Position numbers and translations under genes: made by a program | Notes under the pieces: generated by a model | Told to the model about the DNA's origin: nothing | The model's input: the letters and a program-made list of their open reading frames with translations, nothing else | Databases searched by the model: none | Assembly (NCBI RefSeq): GCF_016124105.1 | Contig: NZ_JADGMQ010000001.1 | Location: 186,001-250,000 of the forward strand | Reading direction: 5' to 3' | Length of the DNA stretch: 64,000 bases | From: Aquamicrobium zhengzhouense | Lineage (GTDB): Bacteria > Pseudomonadota > Alphaproteobacteria > Rhizobiales > Rhizobiaceae | In this document: piece by piece, positions 43,988 through 53,929 of the stretch | Numbering within the stretch: the stretch's first letter is position 1 | Layout of the letters: every line of letters starts with the position of its first letter

Positions 43988-45247
43988 TCATTTGCGGCGA
44001 CGGCAGCGCCAGTTCCAGTCGCGCTCAGGGCCGACATCGATGTGCACAGCGTCGGTGTGGCAGTAGGTGCCAACCCCACCGCGACCGGGCATTGAGCGAG
44101 CAAAAGCAGCAAGTTGCGCCTTGCTGACGCCCTGAACCTTCACATCAGCTGCCGCGCAATACATGTGCAGCGAGTTCTTCGCTCCACGTGCTCGCGCGTT
44201 GCGCGTCGGGTTTCGATAACCTGAAGTGACGATGACCTTGCGACCGAAATGATTCTCGATCGCCTTCAGTGTGCGAACGAGAGAAGGCTTCAGGCATGCG
44301 ACGTCGACATGGTCTGTTTGGCGCATCAGCCCGTTAGGCGCGAGACGTGCGAGACCGGCAGCAGAAGCAACCTGGACCGGAACGTCCTCACCCTCGTAAA
44401 CGTCGATATCGTCGCTCTCCTCCACGCCTGCCCGCCGCGAGATTTCATAAAGCGAGTTCGTGCGGACACCGGGGAGGGCAGCTTGGGATGCGCTGGCGGA
44501 TACAGCGCCATTAGAAGAGCCATTCGCCGAAAGCTGAACGATGGGACGCGTTGGTTTCGGCGTCGGCGCGGCCACAGGAACGGTTTCCTGATTGGCTGGC
44601 TGCGCGGAGGCTTGCGGGATGATTGGCTGCGCGGGCTTTGGCTGAGTCTGGTTGCCAAACAGGGTTGCAAACAGACCGCGTTTTTTCGGTGCTTCATTAA
44701 CAGCTGCGTATGCTGTCGCCGCGGCAGGAGCATCAACCTGCGGGCGCGGTACCGGGACTGCGCTGGTTCCGCTGTCTTGCGGAACAGAAGCAGCCGGAAT
44801 CGGCGCGCTCGGCGCTGCAGGCGGCTGCGCCGAGAGGGCTGCAGTCACAGCTGGTGCTTGAGGCTGCTCGGCTGCAAATGCCTGCCGCTGTTGTTGCAAC
44901 GCTTCTGCCTGTTGCTGAAGAGTGGTCTCTTGCAATTGCGAAACCTGAGCGGCTTCACCTTCCTGAAGCGGGCGGACACCGGGGGCAGACGCAACCATCT
45001 CAGGCAGTACCGGGTCATCCTCATTCTGTACGAATGGAGGCGTCGCGGATGGAGAAGCTTCGGAATTGTCTACGCTTAAAGAGGCGAGGGGTTGGCTAGC
45101 GTTAGCTTGCAACGATGCCGAAGTCGGCGAGAACCCCATGAATTCGTCCGACCCGCTCGTGCTACACGAGGCCAGAAGGACTGACGCCAGCGTCGTTAAT
45201 ACAACGCGCCTTCCGGCGCGTACGAAGCGCGTGTCGCCAACTTTCAA
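43988..45247 (-). CDS. M15-type (DUF882/YcbK-like) peptidase lipoprotein
   Basis: A 419-residue envelope protein. The N-terminus VVLTTLASVLLASC is a lipoprotein signal with lipobox LLASC. A long low-complexity Pro/Ala/Gln linker (about residues 60-280) follows, then a C-terminal M15-type domain with KVIVTSGYRNPTRNARARGAKNSLHMYCAAAD and VHIDVGPERDW, which carry the zinc His and Asp. It probably trims peptidoglycan or anchors to it. The TTG start at 45247 has GAAGGGG six bases upstream and places the signal peptide at the N-terminus; the open frame goes to 45415. Confidence 0.8.
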   Translation of the reverse strand: MKVGDTRFVRAGRRVVLTTLASVLLASCSTSGSDEFMGFSPTSASLQANASQPLASLSVDNSEASPSATPPFVQNEDDPVLPEMVASAPGVRPLQEGEAAQVSQLQETTLQQQAEALQQQRQAFAAEQPQAPAVTAALSAQPPAAPSAPIPAASVPQDSGTSAVPVPRPQVDAPAAATAYAAVNEAPKKRGLFATLFGNQTQPKPAQPIIPQASAQPANQETVPVAAPTPKPTRPIVQLSANGSSNGAVSASASQAALPGVRTNSLYEISRRAGVEESDDIDVYEGEDVPVQVASAAGLARLAPNGLMRQTDHVDVACLKPSLVRTLKAIENHFGRKVIVTSGYRNPTRNARARGAKNSLHMYCAAADVKVQGVSKAQLAAFARSMPGRGGVGTYCHTDAVHIDVGPERDWNWRCRRRK

Positions 45248-45485
45248 ACCGTACCCCTTCCAGGAACTGCGCGTGCCGAAAAAAAACACGGCCCTAAAGC
45301 TGAACCAGCTCAGATTTGCGATATCCCCATCCCAGCACAGACGTACCGAATCGTGAGCAGTTCCGCAACCAAAACGGCTAAGAGCGAAATGAGGCGGGAA
45401 CATGGTCGGAGGCAATGAACCACGAAGCCTGTACGAGGCTTAACCGCATTACGTTTCGGCAGAAACGTTGTTTAACCCTGTTAAA

Positions 45486-46454
45486 TCAAGCAAGAACCGC
45501 TTGGAGTCGATCCAGCTCAGCAAGCTGGTTTCTTGTGGTCTCATAGCCGATTCTTATGGCTTCATCGGCTCGATGGAACTCGGTGAGACCGATATGTCCA
45601 AGCTTGGGAAGGAGCGATAGATCCGGCGGATCACCGGCCATTCGTGCTCGAGAAATGCGATCCTGGATGATGTTGAAGGCTTCAACCATGACCCCGGTTA
45701 TGCCGAGCCGGGTCTCGTTGTCGTTGCGGTGCTGCTCGAGCGACGCTTTGTCCTTCACCGGAGCAGCTGGCACATCGCCCGCATTGTGCTTGATGATGGC
45801 TGCACGGCCGAAGAGGTCGTAGTGGAGGTTCACCGCAACCACCAGCTGTTGCTCATACGCCCGACAAACGGATACCGGAACGGGATTAACCAGCGCGCCG
45901 TCGACCAGAACGCGACCATTGCAGAGCACAGGCTCGAAGACTCCGGGAAGGGCGTAAGAAGCTCGCATTGCGGTTATAAGCGAGCCGCTCGACAGCCAAA
46001 CTTCATGACCAGTTCGAATCTCCGTGGCCACGCATACGAAAGGTTTCGCCAGGTCGGAGAAGGTGACGTCAGCCAGATGTTCCTGCATCCTCGCCGTCAG
46101 CTTCATCCCGCCAAACAGCCCGTTCCCACGCAGTCGAATATCGAGCAGATTGAAGATGCGCCGTTTGGTCAGCGACCTTGCGAAATCTTCAAGTTCATCC
46201 AGCTTGCCTGCGAGATAGCAGCCACCTACGAGGGCTCCGATCGATGTGCCGGCGATCATGCCGATCTCGATGCCTGCTTCATCCAAAGCGCGAAGCACGC
46301 CAATGTGTGCCCAGCCACGAGCGGCACCACCGCCCAAGGCAAGAGCTATCGGAGACTTCAGTGGCGCGGGCTGAGGGGCTTCTTGCGGGGCAGCAAGTGA
46401 AACGCCGCTCCCGTCATCTGGTTGAGTACGTAGGGAAGCCCATTGAAGCATCAT
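45486..46454 (-). CDS. Patatin-like phospholipase (RssA family)
   Basis: A 322-residue serine hydrolase. The oxyanion motif GGGAARGWAHIG is near residue 42, the nucleophile G-x-S-x-G is GTSIG, and the catalytic Asp is in VDGALVNPVPV. The C-terminal 90 residues are helical. Commonly found beside hisI and folE in rhizobia. ATG 46454 has GGAG six bases upstream; the frame is open to 46475. Confidence 0.88.
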   Translation of the reverse strand: MMLQWASLRTQPDDGSGVSLAAPQEAPQPAPLKSPIALALGGGAARGWAHIGVLRALDEAGIEIGMIAGTSIGALVGGCYLAGKLDELEDFARSLTKRRIFNLLDIRLRGNGLFGGMKLTARMQEHLADVTFSDLAKPFVCVATEIRTGHEVWLSSGSLITAMRASYALPGVFEPVLCNGRVLVDGALVNPVPVSVCRAYEQQLVVAVNLHYDLFGRAAIIKHNAGDVPAAPVKDKASLEQHRNDNETRLGITGVMVEAFNIIQDRISRARMAGDPPDLSLLPKLGHIGLTEFHRADEAIRIGYETTRNQLAELDRLQAVLA

Positions 46455-46530
46455 GATCACTCCGTCCCCTGTCACTATTCATATAGTGCAGGTGGTATCG
46501 AAATGATAAATTGTAAGCTTCTTCGGCGCG

Positions 46531-46974
46531 TCAGCTTCCGTATACACCCTTTGGATCAAATCGGGCTGCATCGCCATCATCCGATAGCTTTGCGCTGCCA
46601 TCTTCGGCAGTTACGATCCTGTAGAAGCAGGACCGACGCCCGGTATGGCAGGTCGCATCATAACCGGACACTTTGACCTTCATCCAGACCGCGTCCTGGT
46701 CGCAATCGGTACGCATTTCGATGACATGCTGAAGGTTACCTGAGCTTTCCCCCTTTTTCCAAAGCGTCTTGCGGGACCGCGACCAATAGTGCGCGATCCC
46801 CGTTTCAAGCGTCTTTGAAAGAGCCTCGGAATTCATGTGAGCGACCATCAGCAGAGTTCCATCCGTCGCATCGGTAACGACGGCTGTTACGAGGCCGTCG
46901 CGGTCGAAACGTGGCGAGAACTCCGCACCTTCTTCAAGAAGTGCCTTGTCGCTCGAAGGTGCGGGAAATTGCAT
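46531..46974 (-). CDS. hisI: Phosphoribosyl-AMP cyclohydrolase
   Basis: A 147-residue enzyme of histidine synthesis (third step). Metal-binding motifs are complete: [13 protein letters not shown] with D-x-D-x-D-type ligands and [11 protein letters not shown] with two Cys; [20 protein letters not shown] is the substrate loop. No fused HisE domain. Twelve bases after folE on the same strand, so a folE-hisI operon. Confidence 0.96.
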   Translation of the reverse strand: MQFPAPSSDKALLEEGAEFSPRFDRDGLVTAVVTDATDGTLLMVAHMNSEALSKTLETGIAHYWSRSRKTLWKKGESSGNLQHVIEMRTDCDQDAVWMKVKVSGYDATCHTGRRSCFYRIVTAEDGSAKLSDDGDAARFDPKGVYGS

Positions 46975-46986
46975 GCGAAATCCGAA

Positions 46987-47622
46987 TCAGCGGCTCGAAC
47001 CGGCGCGCAACATCATCATGAAGCGTGCCTGCTCTTGAGGATCGTCCTGGAACGCTCCGGTGAAGGTAGAGGTCAGAGTGGTGGAGCCCTGCTTGCGGAT
47101 TCCGCGCATCGCCATGCACATATGCTCGGCCTCGATCATGACAGCAACACCACGAGGATTGAGCACATCCTGGATAACGCCAGCGATTTGCGCAGTCATG
47201 GCTTCCTGCGTCTGCAGGCGGTGCGCATAAATATCGACCACACGGGCGATCTTCGACAGCCCAACGACCTTGCCGTCCGGCAGGTATCCGACGTGGGCGC
47301 GACCGATGATCGGCACCATATGGTGTTCGCAGTGCGAGTGAAACTGGATGTCCCGGATCAGGACGAGGTCGTTATAACCTTCGACCTCTTCGAAGGTCCG
47401 GCCAAGCTCGTCTGCCGGATCCTGCGAGTAGCCGGCGAACATCTCGCGATAGGCCTTGGCGACACGCTTCGGCGTGTCGAGCAATCCCTCGCGCTCCGGG
47501 TCGTCCCCTGTCCAGCGCAGCAGCGTACGCACGGCTGCTTCAACTTCCGCCTGAGTGGGGGCGGGCTCGGCTTGTCTGATGTTGTCCGCGCGGGGCGGGA
47601 AGTTCTTGACGATGGCATCCAT
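46987..47622 (-). CDS. folE: GTP cyclohydrolase I
   Basis: A 211-residue enzyme making dihydroneopterin triphosphate from GTP for folate. Signatures are [21 protein letters not shown] with zinc and catalytic His, [13 protein letters not shown], and [22 protein letters not shown] with the second zinc Cys. The first 25 residues are a variable extension. Divergent from the IscU-like gene across about 220 bases, in which no riboswitch was recognised. Confidence 0.96.
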   Translation of the reverse strand: MDAIVKNFPPRADNIRQAEPAPTQAEVEAAVRTLLRWTGDDPEREGLLDTPKRVAKAYREMFAGYSQDPADELGRTFEEVEGYNDLVLIRDIQFHSHCEHHMVPIIGRAHVGYLPDGKVVGLSKIARVVDIYAHRLQTQEAMTAQIAGVIQDVLNPRGVAVMIEAEHMCMAMRGIRKQGSTTLTSTFTGAFQDDPQEQARFMMMLRAGSSR

Positions 47623-47845
47623 GAAGGTGTCTCCCGTAGTCCCTTTCGGGGAAGGGACGAGTTAACGGACCACAGCCATTCACGGGGAACATCCACATCC
47701 CGGGAAGCGGCGTGCATTCCATATCCGAGCTCCCAGCAGCGCTTGTCGCTCGTGACGTCCGGCCATTATATATGCAGGTGAGAAGCGATTTGGAAGACGC
47801 AGGAATGGTAAACTGTTCGTCTTCCGGAACATGAGGGCGTGAGCC

Positions 47846-48292
47846 ATGATTGACGACGTCTACAACGCGAAAATCCTTGGTTATGCAGGGAATATCAGCC
47901 GCATAGGGCGTCTCGACGCACCAGATGCGTCGGCTACTGCACATTCAAAGCTCTGTGGTTCAACCGTGACCGTGGACATTCGTATGGATGACGACGTCAT
48001 CACCGACTTTGCCCATGACGTGAAGGCCTGTGCTCTTGGCCAGGCCTCGTCATCAATAATGGCGCAGCAGATCATCGGAGCGACAGCCGCTGAGCTTCGC
48101 GAAGTTCGCGCAACGATGCTGAAGATGCTGAAAGAAAATGGTGCGCCGCCGGCGGGTCGGTTTGGCGAACTGAAATATCTCGAGCCGGTGCGTGACTATA
48201 AGGCGCGCCATGCTTCCACCATGCTCACATTTGATGCGGTGGTGGATGCGATCGAGCAGGTAGAAAAGAAGCGTGCAGGGGAGGCGGCCTGA
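47846..48292 (+). CDS. IscU/NifU-like iron-sulfur scaffold family protein
   Basis: A 148-residue protein of the U-type scaffold fold. Cys37 (KLCGS) and Cys62 (KACALGQAS) match the first two scaffold cysteines, but the third position reads RHASTML, where IscU has a Cys. This Ser form is the standard alphaproteobacterial paralogue that sits near folE/hisI; its exact role is unclear. ATG 47846 follows GAGGGCGTGAG. Confidence 0.85.
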   Translation: MIDDVYNAKILGYAGNISRIGRLDAPDASATAHSKLCGSTVTVDIRMDDDVITDFAHDVKACALGQASSSIMAQQIIGATAAELREVRATMLKMLKENGAPPAGRFGELKYLEPVRDYKARHASTMLTFDAVVDAIEQVEKKRAGEAA

Positions 48293-48312
48293 ACCTCCTC
48301 CCCATTAATCGA

Positions 48313-49350
48313 CTAATCCTTGGCAAGAATATCCTTCACCATCGGCATGACCCGCGTGCCATAAAGTTCGATGCTTTTCATGAGTGTCTCATGGGGCATC
48401 GGACCCGACGCGTATTTGAGGTCAAACCGTTTGATCCCTAGCGTTTTGATCGTGTTCGCGATCTTCTTCGCAACTGTCTCGGGAGATCCGACGTAAAGCG
48501 AGCCCATATCGGTTTCCATCCGCATGCGCTCTTTCGTTGTCCGGCCCCAGCCTCGCTCCCCGCCGATCCGGTTTTGCAAAGCCTCGTATCCAGGCCACAG
48601 GTCCTCAAAGGCCTGCTCGTCGGTCTCGCCGACATGGCCGGGAGAGTGAACGCCCAGAGGCTGGACCTCACCACCCAGTTGATCAACCGCGCGGTGATAC
48701 AGGTCGATAAAGGGCAGGAAGCGCTTTGGCTCACCGCCGATAATCGCCAGCATCATCGGCAGCCCATAATTGACCGCGCGGACAACCGATTCAGGGCTGC
48801 CGCCGACGCCAACCCACGTCTTCAAGGTGCCGTTCTCGATAGGCGGGTAGATCATCTGGTTCTGCAGCGGCGGTCGAACTGTGCCTTGCCAACTTACCGG
48901 GCCGCCCTTCAGCAGTCCGGCAAACAGATCCAGCTTTTCGGAGAATAGCGTCTCGTAGTCGTTGAGCGCATAGCCGAAGAGCGGGAAAGACTCTGTGAAA
49001 GACCCACGCCCCAGAATGACCTCAGCCCGACCATTGGAGATCGCGTCGACCGTCGAGAAGCGTTGAAATACCCGCACCGGCTCGTCCGAACTCAAAACCG
49101 TGACGGCCGAGCCGAGGCGAATCCGTTCCGTCCGCGCGGCAATTGCCGCCAGGACCACTTCCGGTGCGGAAATTGCGAAATCGTCGCGATGGTGTTCGCC
49201 AAGCCCGATGAAATCGATGCCAACCTGGTCGGCAAGGATCCCCTGTTCAACCACGTCGCGCAGCACCTGAGCCTGGTGTTTCAACCTGCCCCCTTCGCCA
49301 GTAGTGACGTCGCCGAACGTATCGAGGCCGAGTTCAATATCATCGATCAT
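48313..49350 (-). CDS. LLM-class (luciferase-like) flavin-dependent oxidoreductase
   Basis: A 345-residue TIM-barrel flavoenzyme. The N-terminus IELGLDTFGDVTTGEGG, GLGEHHRDDFAISAPEVVLAAIAART and RIRLGSAVTVLSSDEPVRV are typical of the LuxA-like family that uses reduced FMN or F420; alphaproteobacterial members use FMNH2. The substrate is unknown. ATG 49350 has AAGGA upstream; the open frame extends to 49389. Confidence 0.9.
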   Translation of the reverse strand: MIDDIELGLDTFGDVTTGEGGRLKHQAQVLRDVVEQGILADQVGIDFIGLGEHHRDDFAISAPEVVLAAIAARTERIRLGSAVTVLSSDEPVRVFQRFSTVDAISNGRAEVILGRGSFTESFPLFGYALNDYETLFSEKLDLFAGLLKGGPVSWQGTVRPPLQNQMIYPPIENGTLKTWVGVGGSPESVVRAVNYGLPMMLAIIGGEPKRFLPFIDLYHRAVDQLGGEVQPLGVHSPGHVGETDEQAFEDLWPGYEALQNRIGGERGWGRTTKERMRMETDMGSLYVGSPETVAKKIANTIKTLGIKRFDLKYASGPMPHETLMKSIELYGTRVMPMVKDILAKD

Positions 49351-49483
49351 GGCTGTTCCTTCCTGCCGCTGTCCCGCGCGGCATGGCATTTCGTTGCGTT
49401 AGCACTCAGATATATGAATATCCCGGCCGTTCAATTTTGCGTAGTTGAACGGAGTGTCACCCAAGTGTGGACTTGAAGCATCG

Positions 49484-49822
49484 ATGCAGGATCATGAGCG
49501 GACCATTCGGCGGAGCCGGAATTGGCAGGGACCGTGGCGCAGAACACCGGGCCGGTTGCTTGGAACCGGCTTGGTGCGGCTTTACCAGCTGACCTTATCG
49601 GGGTTCGTAGGTAATTCGTGCAGGCATTTTCCGACCTGTTCGGAATATGCCTACGAGGCCATCGCTCGACATGGCCTGTGGAGCGGGGGCTTCATGGGCC
49701 TGTTCCGCGTCTTGCGCTGTGGTCCGGGCGGTACTCACGGGGTCGATCTGGTGCCCGAGAAGCTGGAGCCTCGTTATGTCTGGTTCTTGCCGTGGCGTTA
49801 CTGGACGATCTCGCGAAAATAG
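49484..49822 (+). CDS. yidD: Membrane protein insertion efficiency factor
   Basis: A 112-residue YidD protein, with the diagnostic VRLYQLTLSGFVGNSCRHFPTCSEYAYEAIARHG and LRCGPGGTHGVDLVPE. It is membrane-associated and helps YidC-dependent insertion. The N-terminus is a 30-residue basic lead. It is not beside rnpA/yidC as in many bacteria but near thrS, as in rhizobia. ATG 49484 is preferred over 49445. Confidence 0.92.
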   Translation: MQDHERTIRRSRNWQGPWRRTPGRLLGTGLVRLYQLTLSGFVGNSCRHFPTCSEYAYEAIARHGLWSGGFMGLFRVLRCGPGGTHGVDLVPEKLEPRYVWFLPWRYWTISRK

Positions 49823-49930
49823 CAGGACTCAATCTGTGTATGCTGTGTAGCATCTTGTTCTTGCCACTTGACGCGCGCTAGGTGAGGGCGGCAACCTTCC
49901 TTCGATTAATACCGGTGAAGAGAGGGCTTC

Positions 49931-50110
49931 ATGCACAAGTTCGAAATCTACAAGGACAAGGCTGGCGAATTCCGCGTTCGGTTCAAGTACAACAGCGAAA
50001 TCATGTTCTCGACCGAGGGCTATAAATCAAAAGCGAGCGCGCAGAACGCGATCGACTCAATCAAGAAGAATGGGCCTGAAGCTCCTGTCGAAGACATCAG
50101 CGTCGCCTGA
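49931..50110 (+). CDS. DUF1508 (YegP-like) small protein
   Basis: A 59-residue protein, MHKFEIYKDKAGEFRVRFKYN at the start and KSKASAQNAIDSIKKNGPEA at the end: the single-repeat DUF1508 fold, a small beta-beta-beta-alpha unit. Function unknown. It begins at ATG 49931 after AGAGAGGG, is a single gene, and ends before a strong terminator. Confidence 0.88.
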   Translation: MHKFEIYKDKAGEFRVRFKYNSEIMFSTEGYKSKASAQNAIDSIKKNGPEAPVEDISVA

Positions 50111-50132
50111 ATTTTACCAAGCCTGTGACTTG

Positions 50133-50165
50133 AAGGGCCCGCGTCGCCAGAGCGCGGGCCCTTTA
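50133..50165 (+). terminator. Rho-independent terminator after DUF1508 gene
   Basis: AAGGGCCCGCG pairs with CGCGGGCCCTT around a short loop, then TTACCTTT. It lies 22 bases after the stop. Confidence 0.8.
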
Positions 50166-50275
50166 CCTTTCGGGAAGCCGCGATTATGTCTGCCCGCCGT
50201 GGCAGCCGACGACGTGCGCCACGATCAATGTTGAGGCCACCCGCGTTCGTAGGCGGGACTGGATAGGAGAATATG

Positions 50276-52252
50276 ATGGCTTCCGTTTCCCTTACATTTC
50301 CCGATGGATCCGTGCGCGAATACGACGCCGCGACGACTGGCGCCGCGCTCGCAGAATCCATCTCCAAGTCGCTTGCCAAGAAGGCAGTCGCCTACGTGGT
50401 TGACGGCACTTTGCGCGACCTTTCAGACCCTATTGGCGCATCCGGTGCCGTCGAGATCGTAACGCGTGATGATCCGCGTGCGATCGAACTGATCCGTCAT
50501 GACGCAGCGCACGTCCTCGCAGAGGCAGTCCAGGAGCTTTGGCCGGGTACCCAGGTCACGATCGGCCCCGTGATCGAGAACGGCTTCTATTACGACTTTG
50601 CGCGCGACGAGCCGTTTACGCCGGATGACTTTCCAGTCATCGAGAAGAAGATGCGCGAGATCATCCAGCGCAACAAGCCGTTCACCAAAGAGATCTGGTC
50701 GCGTGAAAAGGCCAAGCAGGTGTTCGCTGAGAAGGGTGAAGCCTACAAGGTCGAACTCGTTGATGCGATCCCTGAGGGGCAAGACCTGAAGATCTACTAT
50801 CAGGGCGACTGGTTCGATCTTTGCCGTGGTCCGCACATGGCCTCCACCGGGCAGATCGGTAACGCCATCAAGCTCATGAAGGTGGCTGGCGCCTACTGGC
50901 GGGGTGACTCCAACAACCCGATGCTGACTCGTATTTACGGGACGGCCTGGGCCACGCAGGAACAACTCGACCAGTACCTTCACATGCTGGAAGAAGCCGA
51001 GAAGCGCGACCACCGTCGCCTCGGTCGCGAGATGGACCTCTTCCATTTCCAGGAGGAAGGTCCGGGCGTGGTTTTTTGGCACGCCAAGGGCTGGAAAATG
51101 TTCCAGACTCTGGTCTCCTACATGCGCCGGCGGCTTGATGATGACTACCAGGAGGTCAACGCACCTCAGGTATTGGACCACGGCCTCTGGGAGACGTCCG
51201 GTCACTGGGGCTGGTACAAGGAAAACATGTTTGCCGTGCAGTCGGCCGGTGAAGACGCGGAAGACAAGCGCGTCTTTGCTTTGAAGCCGATGAACTGCCC
51301 CGGTCACGTTCAGATCTTCAAGCATGGCCTGAAGTCATATCGCGAACTTCCCATCCGCATGGCCGAGTTTGGTGTTGTCCATCGTTACGAGCCATCCGGT
51401 GCTTTGCATGGCCTCATGCGCGTGCGCGGCTTCACACAGGACGACGCTCACATCTTCTGCACCGAAGAGCAGCTCGCGGAAGAATGCCTGAAGATCAACG
51501 ATCTCATCCTCTCAGTTTACGAGGATTTCGGCTTCAACGAGATCGTCGTCAAGCTCTCGACGCGCCCTGAGAAGCGTGTCGGTTCGGACGAGAACTGGGA
51601 TCACGCCGAGGCGATCATGACCCGTGTGCTCGAGCAGATCGAGCAGCAGTCAGGTGGCCGGATCAAGACCGAGATCTTCCCGGGTGAGGGCGCTTTCTAC
51701 GGGCCGAAGTTCGAATACACGTTGCGCGACGCCATTGGTCGCGAGTGGCAGTGCGGCACGACGCAGGTCGATTTCAACCTGCCGGAGCGTTTTGGTGCTT
51801 TCTATATCGGCGCTGACTCCGAGAAGAAGCAACCGGTGATGATCCATCGCGCCATCTGCGGTTCGATGGAGCGTTTCCTCGGCATTCTGATCGAGAATTT
51901 TTCCGGTCACTTCCCGCTATGGCTGGCACCGCTGCAGGTTGTCGTGGCGACGATTACCTCAGACGCTGATGATTACGCCCGGTCCGTCGCAGCGAAACTG
52001 AAGGCCGCGGGACTTTCCGCGGAGGTGGATCTGCGCAACGAGAAGATCAATTACAAGGTCCGCGAGCATTCGCTGGCGAAGGTTCCGGTCATTCTCGTAT
52101 GTGGCCGTCGCGAGGCTGAGGAGGGCACCGTCAACGTGCGTCGTTTCGGCTCGCGCGATCAGCAGTCAATGACCTTCGATGAAGCTCTTGCCCAGCTTAT
52201 CGATGAAGCGACACCACCAGACGTCAAGCGCGCCCGCGAGGCTGTTGTCTGA
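50276..52252 (+). CDS. thrS: Threonyl-tRNA synthetase
   Basis: A 658-residue class II synthetase. TGS domain at residues 1-60 ([14 protein letters not shown]), editing/second domain with [11 protein letters not shown] and [10 protein letters not shown], class II core with [33 protein letters not shown] and [16 protein letters not shown], and the anticodon-binding domain from about residue 550. ATG 50276 is six bases after AGGAG; ATG 50273 is just upstream. Confidence 0.97.
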   Translation: MASVSLTFPDGSVREYDAATTGAALAESISKSLAKKAVAYVVDGTLRDLSDPIGASGAVEIVTRDDPRAIELIRHDAAHVLAEAVQELWPGTQVTIGPVIENGFYYDFARDEPFTPDDFPVIEKKMREIIQRNKPFTKEIWSREKAKQVFAEKGEAYKVELVDAIPEGQDLKIYYQGDWFDLCRGPHMASTGQIGNAIKLMKVAGAYWRGDSNNPMLTRIYGTAWATQEQLDQYLHMLEEAEKRDHRRLGREMDLFHFQEEGPGVVFWHAKGWKMFQTLVSYMRRRLDDDYQEVNAPQVLDHGLWETSGHWGWYKENMFAVQSAGEDAEDKRVFALKPMNCPGHVQIFKHGLKSYRELPIRMAEFGVVHRYEPSGALHGLMRVRGFTQDDAHIFCTEEQLAEECLKINDLILSVYEDFGFNEIVVKLSTRPEKRVGSDENWDHAEAIMTRVLEQIEQQSGGRIKTEIFPGEGAFYGPKFEYTLRDAIGREWQCGTTQVDFNLPERFGAFYIGADSEKKQPVMIHRAICGSMERFLGILIENFSGHFPLWLAPLQVVVATITSDADDYARSVAAKLKAAGLSAEVDLRNEKINYKVREHSLAKVPVILVCGRREAEEGTVNVRRFGSRDQQSMTFDEALAQLIDEATPPDVKRAREAVV

Positions 52253-52279
52253 TTAAAATAGCGCTCCGGCGGACTGGGA

Positions 52280-53236
52280 TTACTCAGCCGCCGGATCCGC
52301 TGCCGCTTCGGACACCAGGACCTCAACGTCCTGGTTCCGACCAGCCTCAACGGTAAAATCGCGCTGGTAAATCTTGTCGCGGTTCTTCGCGACGACGGCA
52401 TAGTCACCCTCTGCCAGAACCAGCGATGAGAAGGCGCCCACGCTTTCTCGCACGATATCGCCGGCGTCCGACAAGACGACCCACGACGTGTCGGCAATCG
52501 CTTCGCCACCCTTTTCGCGTACAAGCTTCAATGTCACTTCCGCAGCGCGATGCTCAACCGTTGCTTCGGTGAGCTTGCCCGCCTCGACGATAATGTCGGA
52601 GCGGATCACGGCATTCACATCGCCGTAGGTAGACACGACGTGGTAGGTCCCTGCCTTGAGGCGTACGACCGTATTCGGCTTCACTTGAGGCGCGATGAGG
52701 GCGCGATCACCGTTGGCGTCCGGGTCTGCTTCATAGACGGAGAAGCTCAATTTGCCCGTAGGGATGCGCATTCCCCCGGCGAGGATGGCGTCAAGCTTCA
52801 TGCCGCCAGCGTCCAGCACGACCGTTTCCGTCTTGGGATCATCTCCCACCGTAATTCGCTTGGTCGCACCAGCGCGTCCGAAGGAGGCGTGGACGAGATA
52901 GCTACCGGGCTCGAGATGGAAGACACTCGAACCGCCCTGCGCCGAGGCAATCAAGGGCAGTTTCCCATCTGATCCGACAACGGGACTGAATACCCGCCAG
53001 ACAATTCCTCTGGAGATTTCGCTGCCATCTTCAGTCATCAGGGCGGTGAGCTTCAGTTCGCCGATACCTGTTTGCGCGAGCGGTAGGTTTGTCGAGGGCG
53101 GCGCGTAGGTGGACAGTCCGGGCAGGCGCAGGCCATCGATCGCGCCGTCTGGCGCGGTGTCCTGCGCAAGTGCTGGCATCGTCGCAAACAGTGCGATCGC
53201 GCCGGCGAGTGTGAACAGTCTGGAAACCCCTCTCAT
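52280..53236 (-). CDS. Exported protein of unknown function with repeated beta modules
   Basis: A 318-residue protein with a Sec signal (LFTLAGAIALFATMPALAQ, cleavage after ALA). The mature part repeats beta-sandwich-like modules: LEPGSYLVHASFG, LKAGTYHVVSTYG and LAEGDYAVVAKNR are three homologous strands spaced by about 100 residues, as in carboxypeptidase regulatory-like domains. Common next to thrS in rhizobia; no enzyme motif. Start at ATG 53236 puts the signal at the N-terminus; TTG 53272 is in frame. Confidence 0.78.
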   Translation of the reverse strand: MRGVSRLFTLAGAIALFATMPALAQDTAPDGAIDGLRLPGLSTYAPPSTNLPLAQTGIGELKLTALMTEDGSEISRGIVWRVFSPVVGSDGKLPLIASAQGGSSVFHLEPGSYLVHASFGRAGATKRITVGDDPKTETVVLDAGGMKLDAILAGGMRIPTGKLSFSVYEADPDANGDRALIAPQVKPNTVVRLKAGTYHVVSTYGDVNAVIRSDIIVEAGKLTEATVEHRAAEVTLKLVREKGGEAIADTSWVVLSDAGDIVRESVGAFSSLVLAEGDYAVVAKNRDKIYQRDFTVEAGRNQDVEVLVSEAAADPAAE

Positions 53237-53342
53237 GGCTTGCTTTGAATCGTATGCGAGTGGCAATTTCAAGGCATTTGACGCATCTCCAGATAAGGTT
53301 AAGGCGATAAGACCCCGTCGACCTAGCTACGAAAGGAAAAAA

Positions 53343-53927
53343 TTGTCCACGAGTGTCATCGAGTTCTTGCTGAACCGAAGTTCGGCTCCGATCGCGGAAC
53401 TGAAGGAGCCAGCGCCGTCGGGAGACGAAATCAAAACGATCCTGACAGCCGCATCGCGTGTGCCGGATCACGGACGACTTGCGCCATGGCGCTTCATTAT
53501 CTACCGCGGCGATGCACGGATCCAGGTTGGGGAGAAACTCCTTGAACTTGCCGTGCAGCGCGAGCCGGACCTTAGCGAAGCGCGGCAGCAGCAAGAGCGC
53601 AGCCGGTTTTCGCGCGCACCGCTGGTAATCGGGGTTGTCTCGGTTCCACGCGAGCACCCAAAGGTGCCGCAATGGGAAATGCTGCTCTCCGGCGGCGCGG
53701 CAGCGATGAAGCTGTGCCTTGCGGCGAACGCGCTGGGTTATTCAACAAACTGGATCACCAACTGGTACTCGGATGACGCCGAAGGTCGCCGCATTCTGGG
53801 CCTCGCTCCTGAAGAGCGGGTTGTCGGTTTCATTCACATCGGGACGTATGAGGGAGAGAAGCCGCAGCGTCGTCGGCCTGACATCGACACCATCGTCACC
53901 GAGTATTCAGGTCCACATGAGGATTGA
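53343..53927 (+). CDS. YdjA-like nitroreductase
   Basis: A 194-residue FMN-dependent oxidoreductase. LLNRSSAPIAELKEPAP, TAASRVPDHGRLAPWRFI, and LGYSTNWITNW with VVGFIHIGT follow the YdjA subfamily of minimal nitroreductases. TTG 53343 is chosen because AAAGGA precedes it and the family N-terminus starts there; the open frame runs back to 53109 through the divergent gene. It almost joins the flavin reductase gene, two bases apart. Confidence 0.85.
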   Translation: MSTSVIEFLLNRSSAPIAELKEPAPSGDEIKTILTAASRVPDHGRLAPWRFIIYRGDARIQVGEKLLELAVQREPDLSEARQQQERSRFSRAPLVIGVVSVPREHPKVPQWEMLLSGGAAAMKLCLAANALGYSTNWITNWYSDDAEGRRILGLAPEERVVGFIHIGTYEGEKPQRRRPDIDTIVTEYSGPHED

Positions 53928-53929
53928 GC

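Noticed and set aside
52253-52300. Terminator hairpin between thrS and the exported-protein gene
   Set aside because: An imperfect GC-rich stem with a bulge exists but overlaps the end of the coding sequence and lacks a clear T-run; too weak to list.
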